NCBI GenBank assembly: GCA_049509915.1
Contig: JBEKZL010000112.1
Coordinates: 1 to 22,432 of the forward strand
DNA length: 22,432 nt
Reading direction: 5' to 3'
Origin: JBEKYD01 sp049509915
GTDB lineage: Bacteria; Acidobacteriota; Terriglobia; Bryobacterales; Bryobacteraceae
The notes under the pieces are model-generated. The model did no database searches and was not told the DNA's origin. It worked only from the letters and a program-made list of their open reading frames with translations. This document shows positions 1 to 7,648 of this stretch, piece by piece. Position 1 is the stretch's first letter, and each line of letters begins with the position of its first letter. The position numbers and the translations under genes were made by a program.

Positions 1-60
1 GGAAATAACGGTTCCAATCATCGGCAACCGCTCCCTTGGAAGCTGTGAAGAAATCGCAAG

Positions 61-135
61 TCGCAGGCGGAACCGCCTGCGCCACCAAAGCAGGTGCATC
101 GTTTTCCATGGTGGGGCAGGCGGTTCCGCCTGCCC
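61..135. repeat. Pair of inverted REP-like palindromes
   Basis: Two 26-bp elements, 61-86 and 110-135, are inverted copies of each other with about three mismatches. Each contains its own near-perfect palindrome: 8-bp arms GCAGGCGG/CCGCCTGC around a 2-nt centre (63-80 and 116-133). Two palindromes in head-to-head orientation separated by 23 bp is the layout of a REP/BIME-type element. The pair lies upstream of the secreted esterase gene and no ORF crosses it convincingly. From memory, similar GCGGAACCGCCTGCG-type repeats are scattered in acidobacterial genomes, but that was not checked. A role in transcript ending or as a non-autonomous mobile element is inference. Confidence 0.7.
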
Positions 136-250
136 AGCGCGTTCCGGCGAGTTTTTTTCACGGGTCCTTGCGGTCGCGGCCCGGTATCGGACGTTCCTCT
201 CCACGTCCATGTTGAATTCGACAAGCGGTGCGGTTTATCCTCAAAACGTC

Positions 251-2083
251 ATGCTTCGCCTCCGTCGCCTAACGTTGTTGCCCGCCCTGCTTGCTACCGC
301 GCTTTCGAGCGCGCTGGCACAAGCGCCCCGCCCGGTAGATGCGAAAGCGCTCGTGGAGAAGATACAGGGCGAACTTTCGGGCCCTTTCCCTCCCGATGAA
401 GGCAAGCCCGACGACAACATTCCGCATGGCGAATTCCTGCGGGGCACAATCGCCGATTCGAAAATCTATCCGGGCACGGAAAACGCCTTTGAGGTTTACG
501 TGCCCGCCCAATATGATCCTGCCAGGCCAGCCTGTCTCCTGGTCAAACTCGATGGCTTGGGGGCTTATGAGGGCACCGTGCTCGACAACCTCATTGCCAG
601 CGGGGAAGTTCCGGTCATGATTGGCATCGGAATTATTCCGGGAACGATCTGGAAAGACCCGGCCGGAACGCCCAAACGGGCCGCATTCCGCTTCAACCGG
701 TCCTACGAGTTCGACAGCGTGAACGATCATTTTCCGGAATTTGTGATCGACGAGCTGCTTCCGGCCGTGCAGAAGTTGAAGACTCACGATGGCCGGCCGA
801 TCAGGCTCTCCTCGAGCGGCAACGACCATGCCGCTACCGGCGGCAGCACGGGCGGTATCGGCTCCTTTACGTTGGCATGGCGGCGGCCCGACCAGTTCAC
901 ACGCGTCTACTCCGTCATAGGGACCTTTGTCGCGATGCGCGGCGGCAACGAATACCCCGCCCTGATTCGCAAGACCGATCCCAAGCCGATCCGCATTTTT
1001 CTGGAGGACGGCTCAAGCGACGCCTGGAACCCGCTGTTTGGCTCCTGGTACGATGCCAATTTAAACATGGAGTCGGCGTTGACGTTCTCCGGCTATGACG
1101 TGGCTCACGCGTGGGGCACGCACGGACATGACGGCCGCCCGGGACAGGTAATATTTCCCGATGTGATGCGCTGGCTCTGGCGCGAATATCCGGCGCCAAT
1201 TAAGAGCGGCGTGTCGCACAACAGCACCCTGCAGGAAATCACGTTGCCCGGCGAGCCATGGCGAAAAATACCCGAATCCTTTAGAGGTGCGGCCGGGTTA
1301 GCCGCCGACGCCAGGGGCGACGTCTATCTGAGCGACGCCGGGGCGGCCAGGATTTATCGAATCGGCGGCGACGGCAAGCCGGCCGTCTTCCTACGGGATG
1401 GAGGCGCTGTCGCGGGCGAGGCCTTTGGACCGGACGGAAACCTGTACGGGGTGGTCCCCACCGAGCAGAAGATCATCGCACTGAATCCGCAGGGCCATAG
1501 CCGCACAGTTGCCGAAGGCATCACAGCCCGCGGCATCGTGGTGACGCACGATGGCACCATCTTCGTGAGCGAACCGGGCACTAACAGCGATATGCCCAGC
1601 CTCGTCTGGCAGATCGGGAGCGGCGGAAGAAAAGTGGTTGATCGGGGACTTGCTTCCGCCTCCGGAATTGCCTTATCGCCTGACGGATCTCTATTCTACG
1701 TCGCCCAGAAAACCACGCAATGGATCTACAGCTATGTGGTTCAGCCCGACGGCGCCTTCAGCGGCAAACAACCATACTTCTGGCTGCACATGACGGACAT
1801 TCCTAACGACAGCGGCGCGGAGGATCTTGCCGTCGATACGCACGGCAATCTCTATGTGGCCACCCGCATGGGCATCCAGGTCTGCGACCAGAACGGCCGC
1901 GTGCGCGCCATCCTGCCGCTGCCCACACCCTGCGGACCGGTGCGCAGCCTCTGCTTTGCCGGCGAACACTTCGATGTCCTCTACGTCACTGACGGAACAC
2001 GGGTTTTCAGGCGACAACTCAAAGTGCGCGGCTTCGCCCCGTGGGCGCCTCCCATAGCGGTTCCGAGCCAGGGTCCGGGTTGA
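251..2083 (+). CDS. Secreted esterase (enterochelin-esterase-like) fused to SMP-30-like beta-propeller
   Basis: The 610-residue product starts with a Sec signal peptide (residues 1-24: basic MLRLRR, a hydrophobic core, cleavage near ALAQ). Residues about 60-315 look like an alpha/beta-hydrolase of the enterochelin esterase/esterase D group: a nucleophile motif G-G-S-T-G-G with Ser199, acidic residues in LEDGSSDAWN (about 251-260) and histidines 291/293 in GTHGHDG. Residues about 335-595 carry repeated blades of the SMP-30/gluconolactonase NHL-like type (AADARGDVYLSD, GIALSPDGSLFYVA, DLAVDTHGNLYVA). The frame is open from an ATG at 209, but the one at 251 gives a normal signal peptide and is preferred; neither has a clear Shine-Dalgarno. 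Substrate is unknown; a periplasmic sugar-ester or lactone substrate would fit both domains, as inference. Confidence 0.85.
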   Translation: MLRLRRLTLLPALLATALSSALAQAPRPVDAKALVEKIQGELSGPFPPDEGKPDDNIPHGEFLRGTIADSKIYPGTENAFEVYVPAQYDPARPACLLVKLDGLGAYEGTVLDNLIASGEVPVMIGIGIIPGTIWKDPAGTPKRAAFRFNRSYEFDSVNDHFPEFVIDELLPAVQKLKTHDGRPIRLSSSGNDHAATGGSTGGIGSFTLAWRRPDQFTRVYSVIGTFVAMRGGNEYPALIRKTDPKPIRIFLEDGSSDAWNPLFGSWYDANLNMESALTFSGYDVAHAWGTHGHDGRPGQVIFPDVMRWLWREYPAPIKSGVSHNSTLQEITLPGEPWRKIPESFRGAAGLAADARGDVYLSDAGAARIYRIGGDGKPAVFLRDGGAVAGEAFGPDGNLYGVVPTEQKIIALNPQGHSRTVAEGITARGIVVTHDGTIFVSEPGTNSDMPSLVWQIGSGGRKVVDRGLASASGIALSPDGSLFYVAQKTTQWIYSYVVQPDGAFSGKQPYFWLHMTDIPNDSGAEDLAVDTHGNLYVATRMGIQVCDQNGRVRAILPLPTPCGPVRSLCFAGEHFDVLYVTDGTRVFRRQLKVRGFAPWAPPIAVPSQGPG

Positions 2084-2186
2084 TTGCTTGCCTTGGGAGC
2101 CGGCCTTGGTATCCCATCTCGAAACTATGGCCATATGTCAGCAAACGGCTCCCTGACGGTCGCGGCTCGGAATGGCCGCACTCCCC

Positions 2187-2233
2187 TTGTCAAACTAGGA
2201 GAGCTCGAGTATACTCCTAGTTAGACTAGGAGG
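2187..2233 (+). promoter_or_regulatory. padR promoter with overlapping operator
   Basis: A near-consensus sigma70 promoter is readable: TTGTCA at 2187-2192, a 17-nt spacer and TATACT at 2210-2215. An inverted repeat AACTAGGAG (2193-2201) and CTCCTAGTT (2214-2222), 12 nt apart, fills the spacer and overlaps the -10 box. A third half-site, CTAGGAG at 2226-2232, follows in direct orientation and forms part of the Shine-Dalgarno AGGAGG (2228-2233) of the GTG start at 2242. PadR proteins commonly repress their own operon at dyads of this kind, so autorepression is a well-supported inference; binding itself is not shown. Confidence 0.75.
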
Positions 2234-2241
2234 AATGAGTC

Positions 2242-2583
2242 GTGGGCAAAACCGCGGAACTGCTGCCGGGCACTCTCGACATGCTTATTTTAAAGGCGGT
2301 GTCGCTCGAACCCCTGCATGGATATGGCGTATTGCAGCGCATTCAGCAGATTTCAGGCGACGCGTTGGAGATCCCCCAAGGGTCCTTGTATCCGGCGCTT
2401 TACCGGTTAGAACACCAGGAACTGATCGCCGCCGAATGGGGTGTCAGCGAAAATAACCGCCGGGCCAAGTATTACACCTTAACCGTCGCCGGGCGGCGCC
2501 GGCTGCGGGAGGAAACAGCCGGCTGGAACCGGCTGGCGTCGGCGATTACCTCGGCGTTGAACACTACACCGGAGGAGGTGTGA
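2242..2583 (+). CDS. PadR family transcriptional regulator
   Basis: This 113-residue winged-helix regulator carries the PadR N-terminal signature: L-L-P-G-T-L-D-M-L-I-L-K near residues 8-19, LHGYG around 26-30, then I-P-Q-G-S-L-Y-P-A-L-Y-R-L-E (recognition helix, about 45-58) and the wing RRAKYYTLTVAG (about 74-85). It is a short PadR-s1-type protein lacking a large C-terminal dimerisation domain. The GTG start at 2242 is preferred because AGGAGG lies 8 nt upstream; the ATG at 2235 is in another frame. The stop is followed after one base by the permease GTG start, so the two genes form an operon. In Acidobacteria PadR genes are typically paired with ADOP permeases. The effector is unknown. 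Confidence 0.93.
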   Translation: MGKTAELLPGTLDMLILKAVSLEPLHGYGVLQRIQQISGDALEIPQGSLYPALYRLEHQELIAAEWGVSENNRRAKYYTLTVAGRRRLREETAGWNRLASAITSALNTTPEEV

Positions 2584-2584
2584 C

Positions 2585-5254
2585 GTGCTGAAACGCCTTC
2601 GGTCCGTGTTTCGCGCGCTCCTGTCGCGCCGCGATTTCGAACAGGGAATGACCGAGGAGTTGCGGTTTCACATCGAGCAATACAGGGACGACCTGGTGCG
2701 CTCCGGCGTGCCCCCGCAAGAAGCGGCGCGACGGGCCCGGATCGAGTTCGGCAGCCTGAACAGCGTCCAGGAAGAGTGTCGCGAAGCACGCGGCCTACGT
2801 CCATTCGACGAACTGGTCAGGCAACTGCGCCACGCTGCCAGATTGCTGCGCCAGACACCCCAATTCACGGCTACTGCCCTGGCGACGCTCGCCGTCTGCC
2901 TCGGCGCGAATCTGACGATCTTCGCCGTGGTTGACTCGATCCTGCTCCGCCCGCTGCCGTTTCCCGAGGCCAGCCGCCTGGTCACCATCTTCAATACATA
3001 CCCCAAGGCGGGCGTCGACCGCGACGGTTCCTCGATCGCCAATTACTACGAACGCCGCGGCCGGATTCCTGCTTTCTCCGGGGTCGCCATCTATTCCTAC
3101 GGCACGGCGGTAGTGGGCGAGGCCGGAGCGACCGAGCGCGAGCAGACCGCGCGGGTATCGCCTGACTTTTTCTCGACTCTGGGGACTGGTCCGGCGATGG
3201 GACGCGGTTTCACGGAGGAAGAAACCTCGCCCCAAACCGACAAAGTCGTGATTCTGACCGACGCTTACTGGCAGCAGTATTTCAATGCCGACCCTCACGT
3301 AATCGGCAGGCAACTCCGCGTGGACGGAATTGGGAACACCGTGGTGGGCGTCCTCGCTCCCGGCTTCCGCTTCCTCTCCTCGGAAGCGCGCGTGTACTTT
3401 CCTTTCTCGTCGAGCCCTGAAGATCGGGGTTCCGCGCAGCGGCATTCGGGGGGGAACTCCAAGCATCTAATTGCCCGCCTCAAACCGGGCGCGACCCTCG
3501 AACAGGCACAGGCCCAGATCGACGCCCAGAATGCCGCGCTGGAAGCGTACGATCCAATGGCTAAGATGATGGCCGACGCCGGCTTTCGTTCGGTTGTGGC
3601 GCCCCTTCACGCGGACCACGTTGCGGGCATCCGCCCCGCCTTGCTGTGGATTCAGGCGGGCGCGTTCGCTCTCTTGCTGATCGGCGCGGTCAACCTGATG
3701 AACCTGCTCTTGATTCGGGCCAGCAGCAGGGTGAAGGAAATCGCCGTCCGGCAGGCCTTGGGCGCGAGCCGGTTACACGTAGTAAGCGAGGCGATCGTCG
3801 AGACCACCGTGCTGACATTGGCCGGAGGCTTCCTCGGGCTGGCCGGCGGCGCGGGCGGCATCCGCCTGCTGAGTGTGTTCGGGGCCGAGCGGTTACCCTT
3901 GGGGAGCCACCTCGCCTTCGACGCTCGCCTGGCAGCGGTCGCACTGCTCGGAGCCGTGGCGATGGGACTCGCGCTCGCGGTGCCCATTGCCTGGTTCAAC
4001 CTCCGAGGCCATTTGACAGGCGCGATCCAGTCGGAGACCCGCGGCGGAACAACCAGCCGCGCCGCTCAACGCCTGCGCCACGGCTTTATCGTGGCCCAGA
4101 TCGCGCTGGCAACGGTTCTGTTGAGCGGGGCCGGATTGCTGGGGCTCAGCTTGGAGCGGGCCATGGCGGTCTCTCCCGGCTTCCGGCCGGACCATGTTCT
4201 GAGCGCGCAAATCTCGGTGCCTTGGAACAAGTACTCGAGCTGGCCGGCTCGCCTGGCATTCAACGAAAGGCTGTTGCAGGACATCTCCCGCCAGCCCGGA
4301 GTGTCGGCCGCCGGAGTGGTCAACAATGTGCCTTTAAGCGGTAACAGCGGCAAGAGCGCCGCCACGGTGAAGGGCCACACTCTCCTGCCCGGCGAATCGC
4401 CGCGGGGACATTACTCTTATGGAGTCGATGGCGACTACTTCGCCGCGATGGGTTTCTCCCTGGTGGAAGGACGTTTCCTCACGGCGGACGATTCGCGCCG
4501 GTCATCGCGGGTCTGCGTCCTGGACGAGGACTTCGCGCGGTATTACTGGCCCCACGCCAGCGCTCTTGGCCAACGCCTCTTCGAGGGCAGCGAAGCGACT
4601 ACCGATGCCCAATCGTTCACCGTGGTGGGTGTCGTCGGTGCCGTGAAACAAGCGGGGCTGACCGACCAGGCAGCCCAAGGGGCGGTTTACTATCCCTACG
4701 CCTTGCGCACCGACGGCAGCCTTTTCATTGTCGTCCGCACCGGGCTTCGGCCGGAATTGCTCGGGCTGACGCTCGAAAAACTGGTTCGGCAAATCGACCC
4801 CGAACTGCCGGTGAACGACCTCCGGTCCATGGATAGCCGTATCGCTGACAGTCTGGTGGCGCAGCGCACACCCGCAATGCTCGCGGGTATCTTCTCGGTG
4901 ATCGCCCTACTCCTGGTTGCGGTGGGCACCTACGGTGTTCTGAGCTACGCCGTGGCGCAGCGCCGCCGCGAGATCGGCGTGCGCATGGCGCTCGGTGCGC
5001 GGCCGGACCAGATACGCGGCCAATTTCTCGCTCTCGCCCTGCGCCTCCTGGTGGCCGGCGAAATACTCGGCGTTGCTGGAGCATGGGTGACTGGCCGAGC
5101 CATGCGGACGCTGCTTTTTCAAGTGCCGCCTCTTCACGTTGCGACCCTTGCCGCCGCCGCCGGCGTCATCGGCCTGGTATCCCTCGTCGCCTGTCTACTG
5201 CCATCCCGCAGAGCCGCGCGGATCTCTCCGATGGAGGCCATGGCGGAGATGTAG
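2585..5254 (+). CDS. ADOP-family ABC transporter permease (duplicated MacB-like)
   Basis: The 889-residue inner-membrane protein has the architecture of the acidobacterial duplicated orphan permease family. Residues 1-80 form a charged N-terminal domain (EELRFHIEQYRDDLVRSG), followed by a membrane segment at about 96-118, a MacB-like periplasmic core, and a first FtsX block (about 350-480, containing RVKEIAVRQALGASR). A second copy follows: membrane segment about 496-526, a second periplasmic core, and a final FtsX block at about 764-889 (RRREIGVRMALGARPDQ). There is no nucleotide-binding domain, so any ATPase must come from elsewhere, or the protein works without one as a mechanotransmission-type sensor. 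GTG start at 2585, one base after the padR stop, indicates translational coupling. The substrate is unknown. Confidence 0.93.
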   Translation: MLKRLRSVFRALLSRRDFEQGMTEELRFHIEQYRDDLVRSGVPPQEAARRARIEFGSLNSVQEECREARGLRPFDELVRQLRHAARLLRQTPQFTATALATLAVCLGANLTIFAVVDSILLRPLPFPEASRLVTIFNTYPKAGVDRDGSSIANYYERRGRIPAFSGVAIYSYGTAVVGEAGATEREQTARVSPDFFSTLGTGPAMGRGFTEEETSPQTDKVVILTDAYWQQYFNADPHVIGRQLRVDGIGNTVVGVLAPGFRFLSSEARVYFPFSSSPEDRGSAQRHSGGNSKHLIARLKPGATLEQAQAQIDAQNAALEAYDPMAKMMADAGFRSVVAPLHADHVAGIRPALLWIQAGAFALLLIGAVNLMNLLLIRASSRVKEIAVRQALGASRLHVVSEAIVETTVLTLAGGFLGLAGGAGGIRLLSVFGAERLPLGSHLAFDARLAAVALLGAVAMGLALAVPIAWFNLRGHLTGAIQSETRGGTTSRAAQRLRHGFIVAQIALATVLLSGAGLLGLSLERAMAVSPGFRPDHVLSAQISVPWNKYSSWPARLAFNERLLQDISRQPGVSAAGVVNNVPLSGNSGKSAATVKGHTLLPGESPRGHYSYGVDGDYFAAMGFSLVEGRFLTADDSRRSSRVCVLDEDFARYYWPHASALGQRLFEGSEATTDAQSFTVVGVVGAVKQAGLTDQAAQGAVYYPYALRTDGSLFIVVRTGLRPELLGLTLEKLVRQIDPELPVNDLRSMDSRIADSLVAQRTPAMLAGIFSVIALLLVAVGTYGVLSYAVAQRRREIGVRMALGARPDQIRGQFLALALRLLVAGEILGVAGAWVTGRAMRTLLFQVPPLHVATLAAAAGVIGLVSLVACLLPSRRAARISPMEAMAEM

Positions 5255-5333
5255 GGGGCGGGGTTCAGGGGGCGAGGTCCGTCGAAACGGTAGAGCCGCG
5301 CCAGGAGAATGATCTGCCCGGCGGCCTGGGATA

Positions 5334-5996
5334 ATGAAATCCATGGGTCAACACATTATCGTCCAGAAACTCAACCGTGAACTGTCCGAGCCGATCGCTT
5401 CGGAACGGCAGGTGGTATACATTCTTGTTGAGACCCGCAAGCTCGTGGAGCTGTTGGGGCTGAGAGATGAATATGCGAAACTCATCTTCTTTTGCGACTG
5501 GGCGATGCACCCGATTCTCGATAGACCGCCGGCGCGGGCGATTATTAAGCCATTCGACACCACGGTGGCCGCAGCGAGGGCCTTGCCCCCAACGCCCGAG
5601 GATCTTTCCGCTGACCCCGGCGCAATGAGAGACTATATCGCCAAGGTAGCCGCTTCTTTCAATATGGCTGGATTCGGAACGTTCAAAGAAGAACTTGAGC
5701 GATTTTACCGATCGCAGCAAATTGATTGCCGCCTCGTGCAGGATCAGAAAGAGTGGCTTAGGTTCTTGGGGCACTACTCAGCCGTCATCGAGGACTGTCC
5801 GCTTAAGTGTCTCGGTAGTAGCATGGCTCATGTAAAAGAACTTCTAGTCAGGAAGGTCGCGGGCTACTCTTACTCGGATGACTGCCGAATTATGCTGCAG
5901 TTGCAATGGGTCTGGGTGCGCGATGACGGCTCCGAGGCGTCGATCGTCAACACCACCCTCGGATATCCGCCCGGTCCGCTGGAAGGTGCGTCGTGA
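5334..5996 (+). CDS. Hypothetical protein, 220 aa
   Basis: I do not recognise this protein. It has no signal peptide or membrane segment and looks cytosolic and largely alpha-helical, with a hydrophobic patch around residues 43-51 (AKLIFFCDW) and a C-terminal part rich in aromatic and beta-type residues (MLQLQWVWVRDDGSEAS, about 185-201). Cysteines occur around 50, 130, 153, 158 and 183 without an obvious metal motif. The ORF is continuous and its codons are less GC-biased than those of neighbouring genes, which hints at acquisition. Two ATGs (5334 and 5343) are possible starts and neither has a strong Shine-Dalgarno. It stands alone between the permease and the convergent UPF0175 gene. The open frame and protein-like composition support a real gene; function is unknown. 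Confidence 0.6.
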   Translation: MKSMGQHIIVQKLNRELSEPIASERQVVYILVETRKLVELLGLRDEYAKLIFFCDWAMHPILDRPPARAIIKPFDTTVAAARALPPTPEDLSADPGAMRDYIAKVAASFNMAGFGTFKEELERFYRSQQIDCRLVQDQKEWLRFLGHYSAVIEDCPLKCLGSSMAHVKELLVRKVAGYSYSDDCRIMLQLQWVWVRDDGSEASIVNTTLGYPPGPLEGAS

Positions 5997-6063
5997 CCCT
6001 CGATTCGTCACTCAAATCGTGTCAACCCGGCTGCCACGACGAGTGACGAAGGCGAGAGTCGGC

Positions 6064-6339
6064 TCAGTGCCGAGTCTCTCCCGCTCGGACCTCGCGGAGC
6101 GTATTCCGATCCTGCTCGAAATCCGTGACAGTGAAGTCGTAGACTTCGTGTTCCTTCAAAAAGGCGTCCACCTGCATTCGCGCTTCGAAGCCAAGCAGCC
6201 GGCGAAACTGCGCCGCCGTAAGTACATGGGAACGGTACGCTTCAAGTGCGAAGCTTTCGAGCGCCGCACGCGGGAGGTCCTTCCACCTGGATTCGAGTCC
6301 CTGTGCGATGTCCTCGGGTAGTTCCAGCGTGATCTGCAC
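6064..6339 (-). CDS. UPF0175 family antitoxin-like protein
   Basis: The 91-residue protein starts at GTG 6339 with VQITLELPEDIAQGLE and continues with WKDLPRAALESFALEAYRS, LTAAQFRRLLGF and VDAFLKEHEVYDFT, the typical line-up of UPF0175 proteins. This family has a short ribbon-helix-helix-like or HTH DNA-binding fold and is often an antitoxin next to a PIN-domain (DUF3368) toxin. The frame is open far upstream of the GTG, inside pyrC, but family similarity begins only here. No PIN-like gene is adjacent: downstream is the convergent 5334-5996 gene. It therefore appears solitary, lying 32 nt after the dihydroorotase stop and probably transcribed with the pyr operon. Confidence 0.85.
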   Translation of the reverse strand: MQITLELPEDIAQGLESRWKDLPRAALESFALEAYRSHVLTAAQFRRLLGFEARMQVDAFLKEHEVYDFTVTDFEQDRNTLREVRAGETRH

Positions 6340-6371
6340 GGCGGCGTCCCTCGCCCCATTATCGCAAGGTT

Positions 6372-7646
6372 CTACCGCTTCCACACAAATTCGCCGTTGA
6401 CGATGGTGGCGACGGGGCCGCCGCGGAAGGTGCTGTTGTGGAAGGGGGAATTGCGGCTGCGGGAGAAGGACTGGTTGACGTCGTAGGTCCATTCGAGATC
6501 GGTGCTGAAAATGGCGACGTCGGCGGGGGCGCCGGGTTCGAGCGTGCCGCGGCCCAGGTGGACGACCGATTCGGGGCCGGTGGTGAACAGCTCCACCATG
6601 CGGGCCAGCGAAATGCGGCCGGGATGGACCAGGGCTTCGAGCGAGAGCGCGAGGGCGGTTTCGAGACCGATGATGCCGAAGGGGCAGCGCTCGAACTCCT
6701 GCATCTTTTCGCTGCCGGGGTGGGGGGCATGGTCGGTGGCGATGGCGGTGACAGCTCCGGAAACAATGCCTTCGATGACGGCTTCACGGTCGCCCGAGGA
6801 GCGCAGCGGAGGCTTCATCTTGTAGTCGCTGTCGTAGGGCGGCATGTCGTCGTCGGCGAGCGAGAAATGGTGGGGAGTGGCTTCGGCGGTGACGGGCAAG
6901 CCGCGCTGGCGTGCCGCGGCGACCATGGCTACGGCGCGGCGGGTGGAGATGTGGGCCACGTGATATTGGGCGCCGGTAAGCTCGGCCAGAAGCAGGTCGC
7001 GCGCCACCATCACATCTTCGGCGGCGGAGGGAATGCCGCGCAGGCCCCAGCGCACGGAGCGAACGCCTTCGTGCATATCGCCGCCGGCGCTCAGGTTCAG
7101 GTCTTCGCAGTGCTCGATGACGGGCAGGCCGTAGGAGCGGGCAAATTCCATGGCGCGCCGCATGACGCGGGCGTTCATCACCGGCAGGCCGTCGTCGGAA
7201 ATGGCCACGGCGCCGGCGGCTTTCATGGCGCCGATGGCGGCCAACTCCGTGCCGCCGCTGCCCTTGGTGATGGCGCCGATGGGATGCACGTTGACCACCG
7301 CGTGGCGGCGGGCATGCTCCACGATGTAGCTGGTGACGGTGGGGGAATCGTTCACCGGCTTGGTGTTGGGCATGCAACAAATCGACGTGAAGCCCCCGGC
7401 GGCGGCGGCGCGCGAGCCGCTTTCGATGGTTTCGGCGTGCTCGAAGCCGGGCTGGCGGAGGTGCACGTGCATGTCGATGAAGCCGGGCGCAACCACCAGG
7501 CCGGTGGCATCGAAAACTTCGGCGCGGGGAGAAGAGAGATGGGGCGCCACACCGGCGATGCGTCCGTCGACGATGAGCAGATCGGCGACGCGGTCGGTAC
7601 CCGAGGCCGGGTCGATCACCCTTCCGTTTTTGACCACGATGGACAT
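6372..7646 (-). CDS. pyrC: Dihydroorotase (type I)
   Basis: Dihydroorotase interconverts N-carbamoyl-L-aspartate and dihydroorotate, the third step of UMP synthesis. The 424-residue protein shows the amidohydrolase metal site in order: H60-x-H62 in DMHVHLR, D152 in ISDDGLP, H179 in IEHCED, H232 in AHIST and D305 in ATDHAPH. C-terminal signatures include GIIGLETAL and LEPGAPADVAIF. Its length and the Asp in place of a carbamylated lysine fit the long type I enzymes, as in Aquifex, which can form a complex with aspartate transcarbamoylase. The ATG lies 2 nt after the pyrB stop, so the two are translationally linked. Confidence 0.97.
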   Translation of the reverse strand: MSIVVKNGRVIDPASGTDRVADLLIVDGRIAGVAPHLSSPRAEVFDATGLVVAPGFIDMHVHLRQPGFEHAETIESGSRAAAAGGFTSICCMPNTKPVNDSPTVTSYIVEHARRHAVVNVHPIGAITKGSGGTELAAIGAMKAAGAVAISDDGLPVMNARVMRRAMEFARSYGLPVIEHCEDLNLSAGGDMHEGVRSVRWGLRGIPSAAEDVMVARDLLLAELTGAQYHVAHISTRRAVAMVAAARQRGLPVTAEATPHHFSLADDDMPPYDSDYKMKPPLRSSGDREAVIEGIVSGAVTAIATDHAPHPGSEKMQEFERCPFGIIGLETALALSLEALVHPGRISLARMVELFTTGPESVVHLGRGTLEPGAPADVAIFSTDLEWTYDVNQSFSRSRNSPFHNSTFRGGPVATIVNGEFVWKR

Positions 7647-7648
7647 GG

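Noticed and set aside
2095..2153. Inverted repeat GGGAGCCG / CGGCTCCC as a terminator of the first esterase gene
   Set aside because: The 8-bp arms are 43 nt apart and no U-run follows, so a stable terminator hairpin is doubtful.
2235..2456. Alternative ATG-started ORF at the padR start
   Set aside because: It is out of frame with the PadR sequence; the GTG at 2242 has the correct ribosome-binding-site spacing and family match.
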